From: Theobroma cacao
Taxonomy: Eukaryota > Streptophyta > Magnoliopsida > Malvales > Malvaceae
Assembly (NCBI RefSeq): GCF_000208745.1
Contig: NC_030854.1
Coordinates: forward strand, 21,016,378 to 21,080,377
Reading direction: 5' to 3'
Length of the DNA stretch: 64,000 nucleotides
Below are positions 24,812 to 35,701 of this stretch, one piece after another. A program made the translations under genes and the position numbers. The notes beneath the pieces were generated by a model. The model worked only from the letters and a program-made list of their open reading frames with translations, was not told where the DNA came from and searched no databases. Numbering within the stretch: position 1 is the first letter of the stretch; every line of letters starts with the position of its first letter.

Positions 24812-26522
24812 TTTCAAGTGAAATTTAAAAAAAGAATAAATGATTCTCTTGCAAAACTCCTTTTATTTCATTAGATTGAAATTGATTTATTATTTCTTGA
24901 TTTCAATGATATAGCTTGGTTAAACAAAAAATTTTCTATGAAAGTAAATATTCTCCTTGTGCTTGATTTGAAAAATGAGAAATTATTCATAAGTGTTTAA
25001 ATCTATCATTTCTCATGTGCTTGTATAGAGAATATTATTTCTTGAAAATAGAATGTTCATGTGCAGACATTGAAAAATCCTTTCATGAAAATTGAAATTT
25101 TCAAATACTTAGTCTAGGAACAATTCTTGAAATATGCTTCATGTATTGTGCTTAAATGATTGTTTCAAGATTGATTCTTTGATTATGCATATAAATTTGA
25201 ACATGATGAACTCATTGAACTTCATGAAAAATATTCTTTGGTTCATCTATAGTTTTCGATAAAGGTACATGCTTATAAATTTTTAATTTTGCTTGACATT
25301 AATGATTGAAGTTTAAGACTTGACTTATGTAATAGGATTACTCCTACTACTTAACTTTATAACTCAAGTCAAGTTTGATCATGACATAAATTGTGATGGC
25401 ATAGCTAAAATATCTTTTGAACATGTATTTAAATTTTAACTATCTTTCATGAGCTTAAATGATTACAGGATTTATAGACTTTCTACGCATCCAACTTGAG
25501 CTTAATGCTTATTTCTTGAATCTTAACAATTGGTATTCTTTGATGATTGGATGTTCATTTTAAATATATTCATGAGTTAAGTGCTTTATTTTCAATATTT
25601 CATAACAATTGGTATCACTCATGAATCATGGGTTATTGAGAAATAGCATGTACTGTGTACTTCATTGATCGCACCTTTTTTTATAGGTATATGACTATGT
25701 ATTTTGGAAGAGAAAATCATGCTTGCATTTCATTGAACAAGATTGGAATCATGAAAATAGCCATTTTATTTTTTGTAATCATACTTGTGCTTGCTTAATC
25801 ATAACATTCTTTTACAAGATTGCAACAAGTGCAAAAAGCCTTGGTGATGCTTCATTGATAATGATATGCTCTTGATGTAAATTTTCTCCTCGGATGAATA
25901 ATGTCATACATAATTTGGAGAAAAATTCTTGAAATGCTTGCTTGAGAATATTATGGAAGAATGCTTGGTAAATGAATAGTTGATTATTAGAAATGGTTAA
26001 TGATGATATTCTCTGGATATTTGATGATATGGTCTTATTGTGAAATTTCTCCTGGAATTGTCATTTTTATATAAATTGGAGAATTCTTATGAAATGATTA
26101 ACATTGCTTGGTTGATAATGCTTGATGATACTTAATGATTATGATTGATGAAGATTGAAGAATGCTTATTGATGCTTGAAAATGACTAGGAATGATACTT
26201 AATAACTAATGATACCTTGAATATATTGAGGAACTACTTTGGAAATATGAGTCTTTGATGCATGATTGAATATCTACTTAAATGCTCATCTATCATAGGC
26301 TTGTGATCTCCCTTAACAAGTGGTTTTGTATAGACCTTATGATCTTATGTTTTCTTAAAGGGGAGCTTATCAAAGATGGCATCATTAGCATTCGGTATCT
26401 TTAACAAGTTGTGGTGAGAATTCAACAAAATGGTGTTCTTTATTATCAGTAATATCTTTCTAACACCAAATGTGCTTTAATGCCTCTCACTTATGCTTGC
26501 ATGTTGAAATACACAATTGATA
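24812..26522 (+). mobile_element. Element A interior, second segment (non-coding)
   Basis: AT-rich sequence with many short ATTCTTGA/TGATTGA-type words. No gag or pol motifs found in six frames. It is assigned to A because it lies between insertions with their own boundaries. Confidence 0.55.
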
Positions 26523-26527
26523 TCTAT

Positions 26528-28093
26528 TGTCAGATTTACCACACAAGTGCATGTATCATTAACAAGTAATATAATGGTAAAATAGAGTGTTGAATCCCAT
26601 AGAGAATTGTACCAACTTTTGCCTAGTATTAAAATTAACACAACTCAATTCTATTCAAACAATTAAAACTAAGTGATTAATCAAAAGCAAAATTACACTA
26701 ACAAAACTAAAACTAAGAACTAAAAGCAAGTTTTAACTAGAAAATGAATTAACTAACAATCCTAGAATTACAATATCCCTCAACACTTTATCTAAATCTT
26801 GTCTCTCTCTCTCTCTCTCTCTCCTTACTCAATAGATTAAGTTGCTAACCTACAGTCTCAATTTATTTATAAGTTTCTATTGAGGTTCTTCTAAAAATAT
26901 ATCTCTCAATTAGTTTACTATATGTCTATGTAAATTCAACTGAAGAAAGATTCATTAAGTGCATACTCTAACCTTGGCTACATATGACATATAGGTATAT
27001 GTTTGTCGTATACGCAAATCAAATCACCTAATCAACTAAGTGAATTCCAACATATGTTTTTTCATTCATGACCTACTCTAAACTCCCTTCGTCAAGTTGT
27101 ATTTAGGTTTTTAGATCAATCTAATTGGTGATCAAGCAATTAAATGCATTAAGCACAGAATTGGAATAAACAACTCATATGCCATTGATCATAAGCAAAA
27201 GAGAAATAAAGAATTCAAACTACATGTTGAGTTTAATTGAAATCCTAGATAAAGTAAATTAGCTCATAACTACTACTAAAAAGATCACCCAAAGAAAATC
27301 TACCATCAATAAAAGTCAAAGAAACTGAAAAAAGAACAAAAGTAGAGAAAGAAACTAAGATTTGTCAGATCTCGAATCTTCAATCGTTCTTGATTTTCCT
27401 TGCTTTCTTACTTGCTGGATGACTCCTTTTCTCTAGAAAACTCTCTCTGAATATCCTTTTTCAATTGCCTTAAAAGTGCCTTTAAATAACCTCCAAAAGA
27501 TCTAATTTGAGTTAAATCCAGAATCAGAATTTCAAAGGTACCATGTTCGCATCACAACCTCACTTTCTCGACACCATGGGGCCGAACTTGATGTCTCCTA
27601 GTACGCTCTCTACTACACTTGATGAACTAGTGATGCAATTTTCTCCTTCATTTGAGGTAAATTAGGTAAAAAAATAAATATGAAAGTTGTAACCTTGTCT
27701 CTTAGATTTCCAACGGCTTAAGAATCATGTCAATTGGACTTTTAGAATGAGAGTTATATTTAAAATACTGAAACATAGATTGAGAGTTATACTTAAAATA
27801 CTGAAACATTTACAAGATAAGCACTTGGCCATTCATGCACTCTTCTTCACCAATTGGAGCCATTTTAATTGCACACCTACAAAAACATAAAACTAACTTA
27901 ATAATAACTAAACTAACAACAAATTATCATCAAACTAAAATAAAATAAATTAAATTAAATTAAATCAACCTAACATGATTTACTAAACTAAGACAAATAG
28001 CTAAAAATATCTAATTCCTAAACTAAATCTTAAGACCTTAACCAATTTAATACTTAAAATATGACATAATAACTCTATAAAATAGAGTTATCA
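26528..28093 (-). mobile_element. 3' LTR of remnant I
   Basis: TGTCAG at the left and GAGTTATCA at the right; on the minus strand it begins TGATAACTC right after the purine tract, typical of Athila/Tat-like elements. It contains a CT microsatellite at 26802-26823. The left edge is less certain than the right. Confidence 0.65.
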
Positions 28094-29344
28094 CACCCCC
28101 AAACTTAAGATTTTGCTAGTCCTCAAGCAAAACATTAAAGAAAATTTAAACAAAACATGTAAATGATGAAAACACTTAAATGATGAAAAACAAATAACTA
28201 AAGATGAGTTGCACCAAGCCAATGATCTTGCATAATTTCGTTAAATTTTATCTTAAAATCTCAACTCAAGGTAAAACATAGATATCATTCAAGTCCATGA
28301 TTCAATTCAAATGCAAGCCTATTCTTGAATGGATTTCTATGTGTGTGTGCAATCTTTTATAAAGAATATCATGCAATCTAGATAAGTTTATTCTCATGCA
28401 AAATTCGAATTAATACTAGAATCCAATAGGTTTGCTTTCATCTCTCTCTCCATTAATGTAGACTAACACTTAATCAAGGATCTTTAGGACTTTATTTAGC
28501 TTGTAATTGTCACGACCCAAATTTTGGGCCATGACCGGCGTATGGACCCAATGGACGTAGCCCACCAAGCCCAAGCAAGCTTCTTTATATGACATGTTCA
28601 TCATTTCATTAAACATTGCTAAAGTCACATTTCATAATTCCAATTCAAAATAATGCTAACCATTGCCAACTCATAGTGGCATTACTAATCAAAATATACA
28701 TATATTGCCTAAAACATACATCTTAATAATTTACATCGAGTTTGTCTATACACAACAAAAGGGATACTCGACTTCCAACTGAGAGACCTGGGTGAAAGTA
28801 TAGTTATTGAATGCCGAGATACCTACTAAGGAGATGAATCTACGAGGACACCTCGACCTAGTTACCGACTGCCTCTTGATCTGAAAACATGAAGTTGAAA
28901 ATAGTGAGTATAAACCCAGTGAGTGAACAAAGGAAGGGAACAAGCAAACGATAAGAAAATTTTAAGAAATCATGATGCATTTATTTTAAAAAATAATGCA
29001 ATTTAGTTTAATTCTAGTTGAAACCCCTCATTAAACCCTTAATTGGTTAATCACTTGATGATGAAGGATCCATACATAACAAAGAATTTGAAGAGTAAAA
29101 ACTTTCGTAGCATGCAAGCAAGTCAAATGAATTTTCGCTGCAGCAAAATTTGGCTCAAATTATCAACTGGCCGAGGGTTTCTCAGCTGGCCAAGGGTTTC
29201 TCACTAAAACCCCTCATTTCAAACTTCATTAATTAATTCCTTGATGTTGGAAGTCCGTGATCAACTATGGTGCTAAAAAAGTGGAAAATAGGGTAGCAAC
29301 CAAACAAGGTAGCAAGCACAACAAAAGGTTTCTTGCTACAGCAA

Positions 29345-29450
29345 AATTTCCTATAGACATCTCGCTACAGCGAGAATGTATTCTCGCTACAGCGAGTTAC
29401 AGGGCTATAGTGAGCCTCCCAACCCGAGAGTTTCTCGCTGCAGCGAGAAA
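29345..29450. repeat. CTCGCTACAGCGAG palindromes in LTR G
   Basis: Several near-copies of the self-complementary words CTCGCTACAGCGAGAA and CTCGCTGCAGCGAGAA lie within about 100 bases. Related single words (GCTACAGCAAGAAA near 21452, GCAACGAAAAA near 33390) sit at the matching place in LTRs D and H, so the cluster expanded in G. Confidence 0.65.
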
Positions 29451-29604
29451 CAGAACACCAAGAAAAATTCTCATTATGTCAAGCAAAGGCCATTCTATTG
29501 CAATGACAAAATCAATTTGAAAATACTCAACAATTTCCAAGGTTCAACATGCAAGATTTCACATACATTACAACCATATACCATATTCATAAACTTTCTA
29601 TTGC

Positions 29605-29608
<4 letters not shown>

Positions 29609-29649
<41 letters not shown>
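29609..29649. repeat. (AT)n microsatellite
   Basis: About 20 uninterrupted AT units in LTR G. Open frames crossing it (runs of Tyr-Ile) are artefacts. Confidence 0.95.
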
Positions 29650-29653
<4 letters not shown>

Positions 29654-31518
29654 CATAACCATCAATACCACCACCACCCCACCCAGCTCATGTGCAACCC
29701 CCACATCGCGCACATAGTTGAAGTCATCATGTGCATCCCCCACATCGTACACAACTAATACCGCTGTGTGCATCCCTCACATCATGCACAAGCAATATCA
29801 TTATCCACACTCCCGCACCCATCATCACCGACATGTGCTCCCCCACATAGTGCATATGCTCGGTTTTAATTACAAACAATATTACTATCAATACATATCA
29901 TATATATTTAGATATATATATATATATATATTAACATAACACATGGCACATGGATTCATCACAGTTGCATTCCACAATGCAAAACGTTTCATTAAAAGCT
30001 TGTTCCCATGCATATTTTAGAGAAAGACAGATAAAATATTTCAATGGATTTAATCAAACACATATGCTCTAATCCCAAAATATTTTAATGCAAATTCACT
30101 CACCTTGGTGGGTTTGTAATTGAATTTCTTTTCAAAATTCTTCCAAGCTATTATAGAAGCTCCCTCTTTCTCTCTCTAAAACACCTAGCTAGTGAGAGGA
30201 AGTATGAAAGTAACACTTTTCAAGGGTTTTAAAGTGAGAGAGTGAAAGAACACAAAAGATTCTATGAAAAAGTGCACAAAAGCATGAAAATTAAAGCTAA
30301 CTTGAGAAAAGTTACGGAGGTTTCATAACAAGCTTCCATGGAGGGTGAAAGAAACGTGAGATGGGAGGAAGAAGAAGAAGAAGAAGCTATAGGAAAAATG
30401 AGAAGAAGCTGCTGAAAAATGATACTTATAGCCAAAACTTATCCAAACTCCACTTAAATTACAAAAATACACTTAACAAGTTGGCTTTGTCTTCCTTTAA
30501 TCCTTTGTGCAATCTTTTTACTCTTTTGACACTGAGACAAAGTCCATAATAGTCTAGAAATACTTGGGTTCATGAAAACTTAAAAATTTTGACCCGAGAT
30601 GAAAAATGACCATTTTGCCCCTACCTTGGAAATCATCATTATTTCTATTTTCTTCATCATTTTATTCATATTTTCATCATTCATTTATGCCTTAGGCCTA
30701 CGTAGGCCTTAATATTGTTTGAAAGCAAACTTCTAGGGCTCACTAAGAAAATGACGAAATTACCCCTAGTCTGTGATATTGTGTCTACTTCTAGCTATGA
30801 GTCTATAAAGGTCAAGGTCTCATAGTAATGTATGGCTAGGGTTAAGGTAGGATAAAGGATATTTATAAGGCTCAACTCACCTTAAGCACATGATCATTCT
30901 AGGACCTATGAAGAGCTCTATTCACATTCCAAGTAATAGCTTTTCATCAATCTTCAACTTTTCTTTTGTTTAAACACTTATTATTATTTTTTTCTTCAGA
31001 ACTTTACACCCCTAAACTTATTGCCTTCTATTATGGATAATAGGGTGAATACTAAGCACAATTGAACTTTTTTAATATTTTTTTTATATCAACTCCACAT
31101 TTTCTACCTTTATTCATCATGTAACTCAATATAAATTTCTAAAATGATCAACATACTTAATAGTGAGGGATGCAAAATTGGAAATTTATTTATAGGCTAG
31201 GCTATAGAAAATATGTGTTTGACAAAGAAAAAGTAAAAGTAAAGTTAGGCTCAAATGGACTGTATTATGGATAAAAATTTGTTAAGGTTAGCTCAAAAGG
31301 CTCAAACGATCCAAAGATGGCCTTATTCACTCCTTAACTAAGTATTGTCTAGGATTTCATCTCCAAAAAGAATCAAACAAATTCTAGAATTCAAGGCATA
31401 ATTCAAAAATTCATATTCACATAAACTTTCTCTAGATGTGTACAACAATTCTAAACAAAAAATTTAGTGCTTAATTTATGACAATCTCATCGTAATAATG
31501 ACGCTTAACATAAGAATT

Positions 31519-34090
31519 TGTAATACCCGTACTTTGATATGGTGGCTAATAAAGCTTATTAGATGCCAATTGAAGTTAATTAGAATGTTTAAAAGTGATG
31601 AAATGTGAAAAGAATATTCTAGAGTAAAATATTCCACACATGGAGAAATACCAATTAAATAATAATATTTTTATTGAGGATGAATTAACGATATAAAAAA
31701 AGTGATTCGGAAGTGAATCGGGGCATAATAAACATTTTAGGTACCAAGAAGACAAGTGAAAAAATTTTAGAATAAAATAATATTAAAATATTAATATTTC
31801 ATTTAGTGTCGAAATTTTTCATGAAGAATGAGTATATGGTCAATCTAAGTGGGGAAGAAGAAGAATGAGGAAATTTTAGGAAAAATAATGTTAATGGGGC
31901 CCCGCGTGTCTTTATTAAGTAAAGATAGCGCGGGTAAGTAAATATTTAAATATTATGGTGATACCACGTTGAAATATAAACTTGATATTTTATTGGTACA
32001 AGTGTCAAGGAAGAAAAATAGGAAGAAATTGGAATTAAAAGATTTTAGGAGGACTTAATTAAAAAGGGTGAAAACCTTCGAAAGTAAAATGGTAATTTTG
32101 CCATTAACTTGGTCAAAGCTTCTAAAGGAAGCTTCGACTCTTTTCTTTTTCAGCCATAACCGGATCTTATCTTCACCAAAAGATATTTTCTTTTTCTTCT
32201 TCACCCACCCAACACCATTTTCTCCCTCCACCATGAAAAATCAATTTCCTTTCATTTTCTTTTCTTTGTTTTCATTTCCTTTCCTTTCTTTTCTTACTTC
32301 TTTCTTCTCTTAACTTCTTAGGCATCAAACATGCAGCTTTTAACACCATTTTTTAGCACACCAAACCCTAGGAGAGAGAAGGAAAAATCTCTCTTTCTTT
32401 CCTTTATTTTCTATTTTTACTCCACCATCACCAACACTTGAATTTTCAACCTTAAATCTCCATTTTTAAGGCTAAAAGGTATATATTTTCAACTCTTGGA
32501 ATTTATGAATTTTTGGGTTATATTTTCAAATTTTATTTCCTAATTTCTTCAAATTCTTTTTCTTGGAAATATTAGGTTTTTGTTGATCTTTATGCCTCCA
32601 AGCTCACCAAGGTAAAGAACCTTTAAATTGGAATAGTTGATATGATGAGTTTGAGAATTATACTAGAATTCTAGGTTAAAAATTAGGCTAGAATGTAGTT
32701 TATCAAGTGTATGCCTATTAGAATTATTAAGTTTAAATTATGATATATTTCAAACTATTATTGTTTATTGGCAATTATAGGTTTTAATGGTATTTCGGGA
32801 TTACCTGAATTAAGATCTTGTGGGTGCTAGTCTTGTTAGGTGGCATTGTTAAGGTGAGTGAACTTGCATTAAATTATTTTTGGGAAATACATATGTGTTG
32901 GGATAAAGAATATAAATGATTTTATTTGATTTTTTCTCTAAATCATGCCTGAGAACAAGCCCTTGATGAAATGTTTTATATTGTAAAATGTGTAATGTGA
33001 TGAACCCATATATTCCTATATTCTGATGTTATATATGTTATGCTTTGAATGATAATATTGTGTGATAATTGTAACTGCGCATGTGCGGTGTGGGAGAGCA
33101 CATGCCGGTGACGACGAGTGATTCCAGCTATGTGGGGTGTGAGAGTGCACATGAGCTGATGATCAGTGGGTGATGATTCTAGCTATGTGCGGTGTGGGAG
33201 TGCACATGAGCTAATGACCGGTGGATGATGATTTCAGCTATGTGCGATGTGGGAGTGCACATGAGCTAATGAGCCAGTGGTTGTATACATATTTACACAT
33301 ACCATAGAAATGTTAGAGAAAATATTATGTGATTGCAATGAATGTTGAATGTTGAAATTGTTAATTATTTCCAAATTGATTTCCAATGCAACGAAAAACT
33401 CTCTGTCTTGCTTGTCTTGCTTGGATATTTACTATGGTTTTCATTTTTTGATTTCATTATGGATCATGGATCCTTCAACACTAAGGGGTTAAATAATCAA
33501 AGGTCGAATTGAAGGGTTTTACGAGAAATTAAACTAAATTGCATTATTTTTAACATAAGTGCATCATGATTTCTAAACTTTCCTTATTGTTTGCTTGTTC
33601 CCTTCCTATGTTCACTCACTAGGTTTATACTCACTCTTTTCAATTTCACATTTTTCAGATTTGGAGGTAGTTGGGACCTAGGTCGAAGAGTTCATTTGTA
33701 TTCACCATTTGGTAGGTACCATGGCATCCAGTAACAGTACCCACGCCCAAAGTCACTCCGCTAATAGTCAAGGTCTCTTACATGTGTATATAGTTATTTA
33801 AATGTAAATTATGAGATTGTTGCACACTCTGTACATTTGATTTGATTAACCATGTTTGTTGCACACTCTGTACATTTGATTTGATTAACCATGTTGTTTA
33901 GGGTTTACGAATGATAACCCTAATTTGAGAACATTATATATATACTTGGTTTTCACGGTTTAATTTCGAAAGAATATTTATTAGAAATTATGAGTTTTAA
34001 ATCTTAAAGAAAGAGATGCTTGCTTAGGTCTGATGGGCTATGCCTATTGGGCCTTTGCGTCGGTCATGGCCCGAGAATTAAGCTGTGATA
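31519..34090 (+). mobile_element. Gypsy-type LTR H, inside remnant I
   Basis: It starts TGTAATACCCGTACTTTG and ends GAATTAAGCTGTGATA (expected GTGACA, one C-to-T). It matches LTR D throughout and serves as D's intact reference. Flanks are GAATT and AAGTT, so the target duplication is not clear. A repeated TTGTTGCACACTCTGTACAT stretch at about 33810-33895 is a local duplication. Confidence 0.75.
33126..33267 (+). repeat. 55-bp hairpin minisatellite in LTR H
   Basis: Three units at 33126-33157, 33181-33212 and 33236-33267, spaced 55 bp. Each has AGCTATGTGC near one side and GCACATGAGCT near the other, able to pair around an 11-base loop with one bulge. Confidence 0.85.
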
Positions 34091-34619
34091 AAGTTTCACA
34101 TAAACTCAAACAATATCCATATTTACCAAAAGCCAAAGATAACAAGATAATTAAATTCTCATCCTTGGATAAGGAAAATAATCAGAAAAGGCACAAAATC
34201 ACTCAAGTTATCAATGAAAAAGACTTTGAAAAACCAATCATATATGAAAAAATAAATTGAGATAATCATGCAAATGAAATAAACTTAAGACATCAATGAA
34301 AAAGATCATACCCTCCCCCAAACTTAAACTGAACATTGTACTTAATGTTTAAATAGAAAAATAAAAAGCTAAGTAAAACTCCCCTGACAATGGTAGCAAT
34401 ATGGAAATAGCTCAATTTTTCTTCTCCATCTTCATCATTATCTCCAAAGTTGTTGGGAAAGGCCGGTAAGGTGATAAAAATCTAAATAAGAAAATAAAAA
34501 ATATTAATTAATAAGGAAAATCTAAAAAAAAAAGTAACTTTAAAGAAAAAAAGTAAGAGTTTCGAAAACTTGGGTTAACTCCCAAAAAGCACTTCTTTAT
34601 AGTCAATAGCTTAACTATG

Positions 34620-34992
34620 GCACCCCTTTTCGAACAACTTTATCCATGAAATAAGGCTTAAGGTGTAGTTCATTAACCATGAATGCATTAGTATCTTTAC
34701 CATCAATCTCTATTATACCATAAGTATAAACCTTAACCACTTTGAAAGGACCCAACCATCTCAATTTGGGTTTTCATGGAAAAAGCTTGAAGAGTAAATT
34801 AGAAAGTAACACTTGTTGTTCAATCTCAAAACTTGTTCCTGCAAGATAGTCCTTGCCAAAATCCTCCTTAGCCAACTCATCAACTAAATCCATGCTATAG
34901 CAACTATTTGAAGAGTGATACTTAGTTGCATTAAACAAATTAAACACTACTTCCTCCTCTCCAACTTTGAAATTTTTCTTGCCATTCTTCAC
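34620..34992 (-). pseudogene. Athila-like pol remnant: protease-side segment joined to integrase C-terminus
   Basis: The open minus-strand frame 34992-34774 begins KNGKKNFKVGEEEVVFNLFN and CYSMDLVDELAKEDF, which resembles the segment between protease and reverse transcriptase in Athila/Tat-type gypsy elements. It then runs without a break into FEIEQQVLLSNLLFKLFP and, after 34774 in another frame, KWLGPFKVVKVYTYGIIEIDG, which is integrase C-terminal text. Reverse transcriptase, RNase H and the integrase core are missing, so an in-frame deletion of about 3 kb is inferred. Homology is from memory of the family. Confidence 0.65.
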
Positions 34993-34998
34993 ATCTAT

Positions 34999-35701
34999 TA
35001 TTGCTCCTGATGTAGCTTTAAATTGATCATATTTCTCTTAAATGTGTTTGAGCCTTGAAGTTGATATGCTTGGAATGCTCAATGATATGGGGAGCTTTTA
35101 CAAGTATTTTAGCAAGTGATATAATGAGCTTTAAAATGATTTTATCCCTCAAAATTGATTTTATGCTTATTTGCTTTTACAAAGGGAGAGTTTTTACTTA
35201 CATCCATCAATTGGTATATTGAAGCCTTCGAATGATCTTTAACAGGTGATAATGGAGCTAAATATTAGGGACATTATGGCTTATGTGTTTATTGAATATC
35301 TTTTTTCTTATCTTACTTGAGCTTCATGAATGTTATGCTCACACTTTGATTATATACATCCATACGTGTGTGTGTGTATGTGTGTGGCATACTTGATTTT
35401 AATATCTCAATGCTTTGTCTTTGTTAAGTGATTAAATTGTTTTATGCATAACTTGATGGCTGCGACCTTGTTATCTCTTGAACTTAAGTGTTTTAATGCT
35501 CACACTTCTAAACCTTTTTTATATAACAAAAAAAGGGAGAAGATTTATGAGCAAATTTGAGGAACTTATTGCATAGGTTGAGGGGGAGAACTTAAATTTA
35601 CAATCCTTTGATAACCCTTCTCACTTGAGCTTAAAGGCTTTCAAAAGATATTTCTAATGCAAATTATGCTCATGATTTTGTCACATTAAAAGGGGAGAGA
35701 T
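34999..35701 (+). mobile_element. Element A interior, last segment with polypurine tract
   Basis: Non-coding, ending in AAAAGGGGAGAGAT at about 35688-35701, directly before the TGTTAG start of the 3' LTR. A TG-rich run lies near 35365-35390. Confidence 0.6.

Larger units (their letters stand above)
28508..30824 (-). mobile_element. Solo gypsy-type LTR G, inside remnant I
   Basis: A perfect 5-bp duplication, GTAAT, is at 28503-28507 and 30825-30829. On the plus strand it starts TGTCACGACCC and ends GACCTTTATAG-type sequence in complement (minus-strand start TATGAGACC, expected TGTGAGACC with one G-to-A). It carries CTCGCTACAGCGAG-type palindromes near 29360-29445, an AT run at 29609-29649 and a degenerate GTGCACATG array at about 29690-29860. 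Confidence 0.85.
26528..34993 (-). mobile_element. Athila-like gypsy remnant I, with only one LTR
   Basis: On the minus strand a coding remnant (34992-34620) is followed by a long 3' non-coding stretch, a polypurine tract (GTTTGGGGGTG, complement at 28094-28104) and an LTR (28093-26528, starting TGATAACTC). TCTAT occurs at 26523-26527 and 34994-34998 and may be a target duplication, though a 5-base match could be chance. No 5' LTR is found on the right. The interior was further split by LTRs G and H. The remaining interior, about 28094-28507, 30825-31518 and 34091-34620, shows no coding. Confidence 0.6.

Noticed and set aside
29495..29773. Open frames of 87-113 codons around the AT run
   Set aside because: They are driven by the (AT)n tract (Tyr-Ile runs) and a degenerate LTR minisatellite.
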